From Aquabacterium sp. (GTDB taxonomy: Bacteria; Pseudomonadota; Gammaproteobacteria; Burkholderiales; Burkholderiaceae_C), in the NCBI GenBank assembly GCA_023150345.1, contig JAKLLB010000014.1, positions 1 through 37,101 on the forward strand: DNA of 37,101 bases, written 5' to 3'. A program made the translations under genes and the position numbers. Below, piece by piece: positions 8,735 to 16,554 of the stretch; within the stretch, counting starts at the first letter, position 1, and each line of letters opens with the position of its first letter. The notes under the pieces were generated by a model, which searched no databases, had not been told where the DNA came from, and worked only from the letters and a program-made list of their open reading frames with translations.

Positions 8735-9592
8735 ATGACGATGTCCGCTGGCGTCGAAGCGGCCACCGATGCCGGCGTGTCCGCGCAGGCGCCGGATGGC
8801 GAGGCCGACCTCGAGCGCCGCTTCGGTGGTTTGCGGCGTCTGTGGGGTGAGTTCGCCTACCAGCGCATGCGAGCGGCACGCGTGGCGGTGGTCGGCTTGG
8901 GCGGAGTGGGTTCCTGGGCCGTGGAAGCGCTGGCGCGCAGCGGGGTTGCCGAGCTCGTGCTGGTCGACCTCGATCATGTCGCCGAGTCCAACATCAATCG
9001 CCAGGTGCAGGCGCTGGGTTCGACGCTGGGCATGGCCAAGGCGCAGGCGCTGCGCGCGCGCGTGGCCGACATCCACCCGGGCTGCCGGGTCCATGCGGTC
9101 GAGGAGTTCGCGTCGTCCGACAACTGGCCCGCGCTGCTGCCCGTCGCGGTGGATGCCGCGATCGACGCCTGCGACCAGTCGCACGCCAAGTTGGCCCTGG
9201 CGCGGTGGGCGCTCGTCACCGGCGTCGCCTATGTCTGCTGCGGTGCCGCCGGCGGCAAGCGCGAGGCGCAGCGGGTGGAGGTGACCGACCTGGGCGAGGC
9301 GACGCACGATCCCTTGCTGGCGTCGTTGCGACAGCGGCTGCGCAAGGCTCTGGCGACGTCCGGTCCGCGCAGCGCATCCGCGTCTGCACGGCGTCTGGAC
9401 GTGCGCTGCGTGTTCTCGCGCGAGGCAGTGGCGGCGCCACCCGATGCGACCTGCGCGCCCGATGGCGGACTGAACTGCCACGGCTACGGCTCCACGGTCA
9501 CGGTCACCGCCACGTTCGGCCTTGTGGCAGCCGGTGAGGTGATGCGCCAGCTCGCGCTGCGGGCCACTGGCGCTTCTCAAGGTTCATGCTAG
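8735..9592 (+). CDS. tcdA: tRNA threonylcarbamoyladenosine dehydratase TcdA
   Basis: TcdA (formerly CsdL/YgdL), 285 residues, an E1-like enzyme that uses ATP to cyclise t6A to ct6A at position 37 of ANN-decoding tRNAs. Visible features are RRFGGLRRLWGEFAYQRM at 29-45, the nucleotide-binding VVGLGGVGSWAVEALARSG at 52-70, LVDLDHVAESNINRQ at 76-90, and a C-terminal GSTVTVTATFGLVAAGEV. It starts 17 bases after cpoB and probably shares the operon. The first 25 residues are longer than in E. coli, and ATG 8741 is an alternative start. It directly precedes two tRNA-Lys genes; Lys codons are AAA/AAG, so these tRNAs are expected t6A/ct6A substrates. That adjacency may be chance. Confidence 0.92.
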   Translation: MTMSAGVEAATDAGVSAQAPDGEADLERRFGGLRRLWGEFAYQRMRAARVAVVGLGGVGSWAVEALARSGVAELVLVDLDHVAESNINRQVQALGSTLGMAKAQALRARVADIHPGCRVHAVEEFASSDNWPALLPVAVDAAIDACDQSHAKLALARWALVTGVAYVCCGAAGGKREAQRVEVTDLGEATHDPLLASLRQRLRKALATSGPRSASASARRLDVRCVFSREAVAAPPDATCAPDGGLNCHGYGSTVTVTATFGLVAAGEVMRQLALRATGASQGSC

Positions 9593-9595
9593 AAT
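9587..9595 (+). promoter_or_regulatory. Extended -10 promoter element for the tRNA-Lys pair
   Basis: TGCTAGAAT is an extended -10 (TGn plus TAGAAT) that overlaps the TAG stop of tcdA and lies about 85 bases before the first tRNA. I see only a weak -35 (CTGGCG near 9567). It is the best candidate for an independent promoter of the tRNA pair. Confidence 0.45.
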
Positions 9596-9682
9596 GTCGA
9601 GCTCTACCGCACCGGTGGCCGGCAACCCCAGACATTCGGTGTTCGAGGATGGCGGGGTAACCCGTCACCCGGTGATGAGCGC

Positions 9683-9758
9683 GGGTTGTTAGCTCAGTCG
9701 GTAGAGCAGCGGACTTTTAATCCGTTGGTCGCAGGTTCGAATCCTGCACAACCCACCA
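9683..9758 (+). tRNA. tRNA-Lys (TTT)
   Basis: A complete cloverleaf of 76 bases including an encoded CCA. The acceptor stem GGGTTGT pairs with ACAACCC, with discriminator A at 9755. The D arm is GCTC..GAGC. The anticodon stem GCGGA/TCCGT encloses the loop CTTTTAA with anticodon TTT, and the T arm is GCAGG-TTCGAAT-CCTGC. It decodes AAA (and AAG by wobble). Confidence 0.97.
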
Positions 9759-9780
9759 CCCATTGCGGTGGACGCATCCA

Positions 9781-9856
9781 GGGCTCTTAGCTCAGTTGGT
9801 AGAGCAGCGGACTCTTAATCCGTTGGTCGTAGGTTCGAATCCTACAGGGCCCACCA
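9781..9856 (+). tRNA. tRNA-Lys (CTT)
   Basis: A second complete 76-base cloverleaf 22 bases downstream, with encoded CCA. The acceptor GGGCTCT pairs with AGGGCCC through one G-U pair. The anticodon loop CTCTTAA gives CTT, and the T stem is GTAGG/CCTAC. The body is almost identical to the tRNA before it apart from the acceptor stem and compensated T-stem pair, so this looks like a local duplication. It reads AAG, the dominant Lys codon in this GC-rich genome. Confidence 0.97.
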
Positions 9857-9873
9857 ACCATTCTTCGGGACCG

Positions 9874-9899
9874 ACGGCCTGCGCGCAAACGCAGGCCGT
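9874..9899 (+). terminator. Hairpin terminator after the tRNA-Lys pair
   Basis: A perfect 10-bp stem (ACGGCCTGCG with CGCAGGCCGT) and six-base loop CGCAAA, 17 bases after the second tRNA. The T-tract is poor (T then CGTGC), so it is a terminator-like hairpin rather than a textbook intrinsic terminator. Confidence 0.65.
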
Positions 9900-9960
9900 T
9901 CGTGCATCTGGAGCGCGGGTGCACTCTTGACCGCCACGCCGGCAGCGCGATGATGTGCAC

Positions 9961-10470
9961 ATGCCGGAGCGTCTGAGACGATACGTGTGCAGCGCAGCCT
10001 TGCGCGCCCTGTGTGGGCTTGCCCTGCTGAGCGGGTGCGCGCTGCCGCCGCTGCAACCCGGCATGACCGAAGCGCAGGTGCTGCGGTCGTGGGGCGCGCC
10101 CAGTGGCCGACACGCGCTGCCTGATGGCGGCACCCGGCTGGAGTATCCCAGTGGTCCCTACGGCAAGGTGACCTGGATGGTGGATCTGGACGTGCAGGGG
10201 CGTTACCAGCGCGCGGAGCAGGTGCTCGACGAAGCGCACTTCCTGAAGGTGACCCTGGGCATGTCCGGCGCCGAGGTGCTTCGTCTGCTCGGGCGTCCGG
10301 CCGACCGGTTGGTGGACTTCCGTCGTCGCCAGACCTGGTACTGGCGTTACGAGAACATGCTGTGCCAGTGGTTCGGCGTGACGTTTTCGCCGCAGGGCAT
10401 CGTCATCGAGGGTGGGCACTACCCGATCGATCCGATCTGCGAGCCGCGCGAACCGCCCAGGTGGCGTTGA
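9961..10470 (+). CDS. BamE/SmpA-like outer-membrane lipoprotein
   Basis: A 169-residue predicted lipoprotein: a positively charged N-terminus, a hydrophobic core and lipobox LLSGC near residues 22-26. The mature part contains two SmpA/OmlA-like helix starts, PGMTEAQVLRSWGAP and LGMSGAEVLRLLGRP, each followed by a WxWRY- or EYPSG-like beta segment. This is the pattern of BamE-type or BamE-like small lipoproteins. Whether it is the true BamE of the Bam complex or a paralogue cannot be told from the sequence. The start is ATG 9961, with GTG 9955 in frame as alternative; neither has a clear ribosome binding site. It converges on the kinase/phosphatase gene with a 19-base gap. Confidence 0.8.
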   Translation: MPERLRRYVCSAALRALCGLALLSGCALPPLQPGMTEAQVLRSWGAPSGRHALPDGGTRLEYPSGPYGKVTWMVDLDVQGRYQRAEQVLDEAHFLKVTLGMSGAEVLRLLGRPADRLVDFRRRQTWYWRYENMLCQWFGVTFSPQGIVIEGGHYPIDPICEPREPPRWR

Positions 10471-10489
10471 TGAGCGGCGGCGCGGGCTG

Positions 10490-12226
10490 TCAGCGGCCCG
10501 CCAATCGCAGCGCCAGCAGCAGCAGCGCCGACAAGCTGGCCAGCAGCGCCAGCGTGCGCCAGAAGGCCACCGGGTGGCGTTCGATCAGTGGCCCCGGGCC
10601 GGTGCGTTGGTGGTGGGACCCCGGGTGGCGCAGTTCCTGCACGAACTCACTCAACGTGGCCTGGCGTTGCTGCGGCTGGGGATGCAGCGCCTGGCGGAGC
10701 ACGGCGTCCAGCCACGCCGGCAGATCGGGTCGGTGTGCGCGCAAGGGCGTGTAGCGCAGGCGGTGCAGATCGCGAGGCTGGCGCACCCGCGGCACCTGCA
10801 GGCCGTAGGGCAGTTGGCCGGAGAGCATCTGGTAGGTGAGGGTGGCCAGCGCCCAGAGATCGGATGCGGGACCTCCACCCTGGCCCGTGAAGTACTCGGG
10901 GGCGGTGTACTGCAGTGCGCCGACGATCTGCAGCGGCGCCGGGTCGGTCGAGCCTTCGGCGAGGCCGGCCACATGCACCGCCGCCAGATCGATGAGCGTG
11001 ACGGTGCCGGCGTCGTCGATCATCAGGTTTTCAGGGCGCAGGTCCTGGTGCAGCATCTGTCGTCGGTGCAGCGCCTGCAGGCCGCGCGCCGCCTGCTCGA
11101 TGACGCGCCGCACCGGCTCGAGTTCCGGGCGCGGATGGTCGGTCATCCATTGGGCGAGCGTGCGTCCCTGCACGGGCTCCAACGCCACGAACAGGTGGGT
11201 GCGCGGGCGGTTCCAGGGCGCGGCCCGGATCACATGCGGGCTGTCGATCCGTCGTGCCGCCCACTCCTCGAGCACGAAGCGGTCCAGGCCCGTGGGGTCT
11301 TCACGCATGGCGATGGCGGGCAACTTGAGCACCAGCGTTTGGCCGCTGTCGTTGTCGCGAGCCAGGTAGACGTGGCTGCGGGCGCTGGCGTGCAGTTCCC
11401 GCAGCACGGTGCAGCCCTCGAACTGCTGGCCGGGCGACAGAGGCACGGCCACCGCCCAACCCGCACGGTCGGTATGCGGCACCGGTGCCGATGCGTCGGG
11501 CAGAGCCACGATGCGTGCCAACTGCACCGTCGCGTTGTCGTCACCACCATGCGCCAGCGCATGCATCACCAAGGCTTGGGCGCAGGCCTGCAGGTCGCTG
11601 CCATGCCGGTGCAGGCAGGCCTGCACGGCCGCCGCATCGAGGTGCTCCCACGCGCCATCGGTGGCCAGCAGGTAGGTTTCTCCGGGCGCGGTGGGCCAGC
11701 AGTCGTAGTCGATCTCGACATGTGCCGCGACACCCAGCGCGCGACCGAGGTAGGTCTCGCCCGGCCCCAGGCGGACGCGGTGGTCCACGGTGAGCGGCTC
11801 CAGCGCGCCGTCATGCACGCGGTAGACCCGGGTGTCCCCCACATGAAGCAGGTGCGCCTCGCGGCCTTTGAACACGAGCGCGCTGAACGTGCAGACGTGG
11901 CCGTGGTCGCGGTCGTGCCGGCCGGGGCCCTGCAAGGTCTGGGCATGCAGCCAGGAGTTGGTGGCTGCGATCACCCGCTGCGCGGCGCGCCGCACCGTCC
12001 AGGCTTGCGACGTGGCGTAGTAGTCGTCGAGGAAGCCGCGGACGGCCGCGGCACTCGCGATGTGGCTGACCTCGCTGCTGCCGATGCCGTCGGCCAACGC
12101 CAGGGCGATGCCTTTGCAGCGCAGTGCGGCACCGCTGGGCACCGCTGCGCCGTGGAAGTCCTGGTTGAGCGGGCGCGGGCCAGCGTCAGAGTACTGGCCG
12201 ATGGCCACCTGGAGTTCGATCGTCAT
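10490..12226 (-). CDS. Bifunctional PP2C-type phosphatase / Ser-Thr protein kinase, C-terminally membrane-anchored
   Basis: A 578-residue fusion. Residues 1-240 are a PP2C phosphatase with metal-binding aspartates in ALADGIGSSE (Asp46), LATDGAWE (Asp190) and GGDDNATV (Asp229). Residues 268-535 are a Hanks-type kinase. Lys301 in LVLKLP is the ATP lysine, HQDLRPEN carries catalytic Asp395 (HQD instead of HRD), and TLIDLAA holds the Mg-binding Asp413 (DLA instead of DFG). The glycine-rich loop is poorly conserved. One transmembrane helix lies at about 556-575, so both enzyme domains face the cytoplasm. It follows the formate/nitrite channel gene after a 71-base gap on the same strand and probably shares its sigma-54 promoter. 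Related fusions occur in assimilatory nitrate/nitrite operons of pseudomonads, so control of nitrogen uptake is inferred. Confidence 0.92.
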   Translation of the reverse strand: MTIELQVAIGQYSDAGPRPLNQDFHGAAVPSGAALRCKGIALALADGIGSSEVSHIASAAAVRGFLDDYYATSQAWTVRRAAQRVIAATNSWLHAQTLQGPGRHDRDHGHVCTFSALVFKGREAHLLHVGDTRVYRVHDGALEPLTVDHRVRLGPGETYLGRALGVAAHVEIDYDCWPTAPGETYLLATDGAWEHLDAAAVQACLHRHGSDLQACAQALVMHALAHGGDDNATVQLARIVALPDASAPVPHTDRAGWAVAVPLSPGQQFEGCTVLRELHASARSHVYLARDNDSGQTLVLKLPAIAMREDPTGLDRFVLEEWAARRIDSPHVIRAAPWNRPRTHLFVALEPVQGRTLAQWMTDHPRPELEPVRRVIEQAARGLQALHRRQMLHQDLRPENLMIDDAGTVTLIDLAAVHVAGLAEGSTDPAPLQIVGALQYTAPEYFTGQGGGPASDLWALATLTYQMLSGQLPYGLQVPRVRQPRDLHRLRYTPLRAHRPDLPAWLDAVLRQALHPQPQQRQATLSEFVQELRHPGSHHQRTGPGPLIERHPVAFWRTLALLASLSALLLLALRLAGR

Positions 12227-12297
12227 CGTGTGGAGCAGCGCGCCCGCTCTTCAGTCTCCGACGAACCGCGCTCGCGGGCTGCGCGCCATCTGTGCCG

Positions 12298-13110
12298 TCA
12301 GGCGATGGCACGCCGAGGCGCGGTCTTGTAGTGCGTGGAGTACAACGTGGCGCCCACAAAAGTGAGGCCACCCACCAGGTTGCCGACCACGGTGGGCAGC
12401 TCGTTCCACAGCATGTAGTCCATGAACGTGAACTGACCGCCCAGCATCAGGCCGGCTGGAAACAGGAACATGTTGACGATGGAGTGCTCGAAGCCCATGT
12501 AGAAGAACACGAGGATGGGCATCCACATCGCGATGACCTTGCCCGACACGGTGGTGGACATCATCGCGGCCACCACGCCGGTGGACACCATCCAGTTGCA
12601 CATCACGCCGCGGATGAACAGCGTCAGCATGCCTGCAGCGCCATGTGCCGCATAGCCCAGCGTGCGCCCTTCGCCTATGGTGCCCAGCTTCTGCCCCACG
12701 GCATTGGGCGGCTCGGTGAAGCCGAAGGTGAGGATGATGGCCATGAACACGGCCACCGTGACAGCGCCAGCGAAGTTCCCGACGAACACGAGGCTCCAGT
12801 TGCGCATGACGCCACTCCAGTTGGCGCCCGGGCGCTTGTCCAGAACGGCCAACGGCACCAGCGTGAAGACACCGGTGAGCAGATCGAAGCCCAGCAGGTA
12901 CAGCAGACAGAAGCCCACCGGGAACAGCAGCGCACCCACCAACGGATTGCCTGTGTTCACGGTCACGGTGACGGCAAAGGCCGCCGCCAGCGCGAGGATG
13001 GCACCGGCCATGTAGGCACGGATCAACGTGTCGCGCGTGGACATCAGCAGTTTGGACTCGCCGGCGTCGACCATCTTGGTGACGAACTCGACGGGGGCTA
13101 GGTAGGCCAT
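12298..13110 (-). CDS. Formate/nitrite transporter family channel (FocA/NirC type)
   Basis: A 270-residue pentameric-channel subunit with six hydrophobic helices that passes formate or nitrite across the inner membrane. Family landmarks are the N-terminal YLAPVEFVTKMVDAGESK, RAYMAGAILALAAAFAV, and the FEHSIVNMFLFPAGLM segment with the conserved central histidine. AGGAG at 13117-13121 is 6 bases before the ATG at 13110, which settles the start within a longer open frame. A full-consensus sigma-54 promoter lies about 50 bases upstream and the kinase/phosphatase gene follows. Sigma-54 control argues for nitrite uptake for assimilation rather than anaerobic formate export. No nitrite reductase gene is adjacent, and the substrate cannot be read from the sequence. 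Confidence 0.92.
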   Translation of the reverse strand: MAYLAPVEFVTKMVDAGESKLLMSTRDTLIRAYMAGAILALAAAFAVTVTVNTGNPLVGALLFPVGFCLLYLLGFDLLTGVFTLVPLAVLDKRPGANWSGVMRNWSLVFVGNFAGAVTVAVFMAIILTFGFTEPPNAVGQKLGTIGEGRTLGYAAHGAAGMLTLFIRGVMCNWMVSTGVVAAMMSTTVSGKVIAMWMPILVFFYMGFEHSIVNMFLFPAGLMLGGQFTFMDYMLWNELPTVVGNLVGGLTFVGATLYSTHYKTAPRRAIA

Positions 13111-13172
13111 GCGGAACTCCTGTTGGACGCGCGGGATGGCGCGGTTGCGGATGAGGGCATCAGCCCCCGATA

Positions 13173-13188
13173 TGCAACCTGCGTGCCA
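13173..13188 (-). promoter_or_regulatory. Sigma-54 promoter of the formate/nitrite channel operon
   Basis: Read on the minus strand this is TGGCACGCAGGTTGCA, matching every defined base of the TGGCACGNNNNTTGCW consensus, with GG and GC ten bases apart. Transcription would start near 13162, leaving a leader of about 52 bases. Confidence 0.85.
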
Positions 13189-13263
13189 GCGGGCGTGCCC
13201 GCTCTTCGCACCCTGCGCGGCGCACATGGTCACCGCTCGATGCCTGCATGCATGCGGTCGACC

Positions 13264-13280
13264 TGCACCACATGGGCGCG
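13264..13280 (-). promoter_or_regulatory. Possible NtrC-type enhancer site
   Basis: TGCACC, five bases, GGCGCG: ten of twelve defined bases of the NtrC dyad TGCACC-N5-GGTGCA. It is centred about 110 bases upstream of the predicted sigma-54 start, a usual enhancer distance. A further GGTGCACC lies at 13294-13301, and a perfect 12-base palindrome at 13283-13294. Confidence 0.45.
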
Positions 13281-13339
13281 TGCGACCGCGGTCGGTGCAC
13301 CGTTGTGGCGCCAGCGGCGGCCCGCTGCGCTGCGTGCGC

Positions 13340-14542
13340 TCAATCGGCGCGCAGCGCCTGTACCGGGTCGAGCCGGGCTGCGCGCTGCGCTGGCAGTACG
13401 CCCGCGGCCAGCCCGATGGCCACGCTGCTGAGCACCGCCGCGACCACATAGCCCAGTGGCGTGGCCACCGGCAACTGAGGCAGCGCGGCACCCAGCGCGT
13501 AAGCGATCGCGCTCCCGCCGACGATGCCCAGCACGCAACCCAGCACCGCCAGCACCACGGCCTCGCCCAGGAACAGCGCGAGGATGGTGCGGGCGCTGGC
13601 GCCCAAGGCGATCAGCAGACCGATCTCATGGGTGCGCTCGGTGACGGCGATGGTCATGATGGTCACGATGCCCACCGAGCCCACGAGCAGGGAGATGCTG
13701 CCCAGGGCGGCCACGGCCATGGTGAGCACATCCAGGATCTTGCCCAGCGTGGCCAGCATCTCGGCCTGGGTGATGGTGGTGACATCCAGCCGCCCGTGGC
13801 GGGCGGTGATCAGTTGCTCGACCGCGCGCACGATCCCGTCCGGGTCCAGCCCTTCGGCGTAGCCCAGGTTGATCTCGGCCAGCCCTTCGCGGTTGAACAG
13901 ATCCATGGCGCGTGCGGCGGGCACCCAGGCCGAGTCGTCGAGATCCATGCCCAGGAACTGGCCCTTGGCCTCGAGCACACCGACCACCCTGAACGCCTGC
14001 GCGCCGATGCGCACCCGCTCGCCCAGCGCCGGCGAAGGGCCGAAGAGCTCGTGCTTGAGCGTGGCGCCCAGCACCACGTAGGGTCGCGCATGCTCGGGCT
14101 TGTCGTCGGGCAGGAACTGGCCGCTCGATACCCGCATGTTGTAGGCGGACAGCGCCGCCGCCGACACCCCGTAGACGAGCGTACGCCGCACGCGTGCCCG
14201 CGCCGAGACTTCTGCGTTGCCGAAGGCGGTGGGCACCACGGCGGTGACGCCCGGTATCCGGGCGAGCGCGGCGGCATCGTCCAGCGTGAGTGGCCGCACG
14301 GAACTGGGCAATCCCGAGGGCATGCCGCCGCGCGAGCCGCTGCGCCCGGGATGCACGCCGATGATGTGGGTGCCGAACTGCGAGAACTCGGCGAGCACGA
14401 AACGGTGGATGCCTTCGCCGATGGAGGTGAGCAGGATGACGGCCGCGATGCCCACTGCGATACCCGCCAGCGTGAGTGCGCTGCGGGTGCGATGCGCGCG
14501 CAGTGCCTGCAGCGCATAGGTGGTGGCGTCACGCGGGCTCAT
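13340..14542 (-). CDS. MacB/FtsX-type ABC exporter permease (second of pair)
   Basis: A 400-residue permease of the MacB-like group: one N-terminal transmembrane helix (about 21-43), a large periplasmic MacB_PCD domain (about 45-250), and three C-terminal helices of the FtsX domain. It ends with AARLDPVQALRAD, the usual signature of this family. It carries no ATPase domain; that is a separate gene. Its ATG overlaps the stop of the upstream permease by 4 bases, so the two are translationally coupled. The paired permeases are clearly paralogous (similar start, SIGEG/ALGDG motif and C-terminus) and probably form a heterodimer. It is the last gene of the export operon. Confidence 0.9.
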   Translation of the reverse strand: MSPRDATTYALQALRAHRTRSALTLAGIAVGIAAVILLTSIGEGIHRFVLAEFSQFGTHIIGVHPGRSGSRGGMPSGLPSSVRPLTLDDAAALARIPGVTAVVPTAFGNAEVSARARVRRTLVYGVSAAALSAYNMRVSSGQFLPDDKPEHARPYVVLGATLKHELFGPSPALGERVRIGAQAFRVVGVLEAKGQFLGMDLDDSAWVPAARAMDLFNREGLAEINLGYAEGLDPDGIVRAVEQLITARHGRLDVTTITQAEMLATLGKILDVLTMAVAALGSISLLVGSVGIVTIMTIAVTERTHEIGLLIALGASARTILALFLGEAVVLAVLGCVLGIVGGSAIAYALGAALPQLPVATPLGYVVAAVLSSVAIGLAAGVLPAQRAARLDPVQALRAD

Positions 14543-15750
14543 CGTTGTGACAGCGCCTGCACCGGATCCAGTCGAGCCGCGCGGCGCGCCGGCATGACAC
14601 CGAACACGATGCCGGTGACGAGCGCCGTGCCCAGGCCGGCCAGTACGGCCCAGTCGGGAGGGTAGGCCGGGAACTCGGGATACATCTGCCGCAGCACCGC
14701 GGCCCCGGCCACACCCAGCAGATAACCCGAAAGGGCGCCGGCCGCCGAGAGCAGCGCAGCTTCGGCCAGGAACGCGTTGCGGATGGTGGCACCGGTCGCG
14801 CCCAGCGCCTTGAGCAGTCCGATCTCGGCGCGGCGTTGGGTGACGGCCACCAGCATCACGTTCATCACGAGGATGCCGGCCACCGCCAGGCTGATGGCAG
14901 CGATACCGGCGACACCGAGGGTGAGCGTGCCCAGCAGGCGATCGAAGGTGGCGAGCACGGCATCCTGGGTGATCACGGTCACGTCCTGCTCGCCCTCGTG
15001 GCGGGCCTGCAGCAGCTCAGCCACGCGTGTCTTGGCAGGCTCGAGCGACGCGCGGTCGCGGGCCTCGATCAGGATGCGAAACAAGGTGTTGGTGTTGAAC
15101 AGCGCCAGCGCCAGTGGCGCTGGGACGATCGCCATCTCGTCGGTGTTCATGCCCAGGCCGCTGCCGCTGGAAGCCATCACGCCGATGACGCGCAGTCGTC
15201 GACCTCCGGCCCGCACGAATCGACCCAGCGCGTTCTCGCTGCCGAACAGTTCGTCGCGCACTTTGGCACCCAGCACGATGACCGGCGCACCGCGATCCCA
15301 GTCGTCCTCGGGCAGGAAGCGCCCCTGGCCGACCTGCAGGCGCCGCACCTGAAGATAGTCGGCGGTGGTGCCCATGACCATCGTGCCTTCGCGCAGGCGA
15401 CCACCCGCGCTGAGCTCGGACGTGCCCACGGCTATGGGGGCCACCGCGCGCACGCCGGGCAGGCGCTGCAGCGCGCGCGCATCGTCGACGGTGAGGTCGC
15501 GCGGCGTGGCCGACACGAAGCTGCCTGCATTGACGCCGCCGGTGGCATTGCGCCCAGGCAGCACGATCAGCAGGTTGGTGCCGATCGCGGAGAACTCGCG
15601 CATCACGTACCGCCGCGCGCCGTCGCCCAACGCCGTGAGGGTGACCACCGCGGCCACGCCGATCGACATGGCCAGCACCAGCAGCGCCGAGCGCAGGCGA
15701 TGGCCGGTGGCGGCACCCCAGGTGAAGGCGAGCAGATCGGTGGTGCGCAT
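14539..15750 (-). CDS. MacB/FtsX-type ABC exporter permease (first of pair)
   Basis: A 403-residue paralogue of the next permease with the same layout: an N-terminal helix (LRSALLVLAMSIGVAAVVTLTA), a MacB_PCD periplasmic domain with LPGRNATGGVN, and three C-terminal helices with the QRRAEIGLLKALGATGATI coupling segment and AARLDPVQALSQR at the end. The coupling segment is the cytoplasmic loop expected to contact the ATPase. It begins 27 bases after the ATPase stop. The exported substrate is unknown; relatives export macrolides, lipoproteins, peptides or siderophores. Confidence 0.9.
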   Translation of the reverse strand: MRTTDLLAFTWGAATGHRLRSALLVLAMSIGVAAVVTLTALGDGARRYVMREFSAIGTNLLIVLPGRNATGGVNAGSFVSATPRDLTVDDARALQRLPGVRAVAPIAVGTSELSAGGRLREGTMVMGTTADYLQVRRLQVGQGRFLPEDDWDRGAPVIVLGAKVRDELFGSENALGRFVRAGGRRLRVIGVMASSGSGLGMNTDEMAIVPAPLALALFNTNTLFRILIEARDRASLEPAKTRVAELLQARHEGEQDVTVITQDAVLATFDRLLGTLTLGVAGIAAISLAVAGILVMNVMLVAVTQRRAEIGLLKALGATGATIRNAFLAEAALLSAAGALSGYLLGVAGAAVLRQMYPEFPAYPPDWAVLAGLGTALVTGIVFGVMPARRAARLDPVQALSQR

Positions 15751-15777
15751 GGTGCGGCGTGCTGGGCAAGGCGTGCT

Positions 15778-16554
15778 TCACCCGGCTGCGGGTTCGATCG
15801 ACGACGGGTCGCGCGCCGCAGGCGTATCCGCGGCACCGGGCTGCGCGACATCGCTTCGCACGGCGCCGTCCTCCATGCCCACGCGGCGGCGGGCCCGATC
15901 GCCCAGGGCCTTGTCGTGCGTGACGACGACCAGGGTGACGCCCTGGGCGTTCAGCGCTTCGAGCAGTCGGACCACCTCGTCGCCGGTGGCCCGGTCGAGG
16001 TTGCCCGTGGGCTCGTCGGCGAGCAGCAGCGCCGGGCGCATCACGGTGGCGCGGGCAATCGCCACCCGCTGGCGCTGGCCACCGGAGAGCTGGTCGGGGC
16101 GGTGGTCGCTGCGGTCGTTCAGGCCGAAGTCGCGCAGCGCCTGCTTCACGCGCTCGGCCCGCTCGCGGGCGGCCACGCCGGCCAGCACCATGGGCAGGGC
16201 GATGTTCTCGGCGGCGGTCAGGCGCGGCACCAGGTGGAAGCTCTGGAACACGAAACCGATGCGGTGCGCCCGCACATGGGCCTGCTCGTTGGCATCGAGC
16301 GTGGTGACATCGCGTCCCTCGAACCGGTAGGTGCCGGCGTCGGGGCGGTCCAGCAACCCCAGCACATTGAGCAGCGTCGACTTGCCCGAGCCGGAGGGGC
16401 CCATCACCGCCACGTACTCGCCGGCCTCGATGCGCAGGTCGACCGACGCCAGGGCGCGCACGCGGCTGTCGCCGAGCATGAAGACGCGCTCGATGCCGGC
16501 GAGCTCGATCAGCGCCGTCCCGGCGGCGCTGGAGACGTCAGCGCCGCTTGGCAT
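15778..16554 (-). CDS. ABC exporter ATP-binding protein (MacB/LolD type)
   Basis: A 258-residue ATPase with all ABC motifs: Walker A GPSGSGKST at 52-60, Q-loop Gln104, signature LSGGQ at 156-160, Walker B LLLADEP with Glu181, and switch His213. The TGNLDRATG segment is typical of the LolD/MacB/FtsE branch. The proposed ATG at 16554 overlaps the end of the adaptor gene by 17 bases; the longer open frame is not protein-like. It energises the two permeases downstream. There is no strong ribosome binding site, so translation is probably coupled to the adaptor. Confidence 0.93.
   Translation of the reverse strand: MPSGADVSSAAGTALIELAGIERVFMLGDSRVRALASVDLRIEAGEYVAVMGPSGSGKSTLLNVLGLLDRPDAGTYRFEGRDVTTLDANEQAHVRAHRIGFVFQSFHLVPRLTAAENIALPMVLAGVAARERAERVKQALRDFGLNDRSDHRPDQLSGGQRQRVAIARATVMRPALLLADEPTGNLDRATGDEVVRLLEALNAQGVTLVVVTHDKALGDRARRRVGMEDGAVRSDVAQPGAADTPAARDPSSIEPAAG

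Noticed and set aside
13189-13204. Small inverted repeat AGCGGG-CGTG-CCCGCT near the channel promoter as a terminator
   Set aside because: Six-bp stem without T-tract in very GC-rich DNA; expected by chance.
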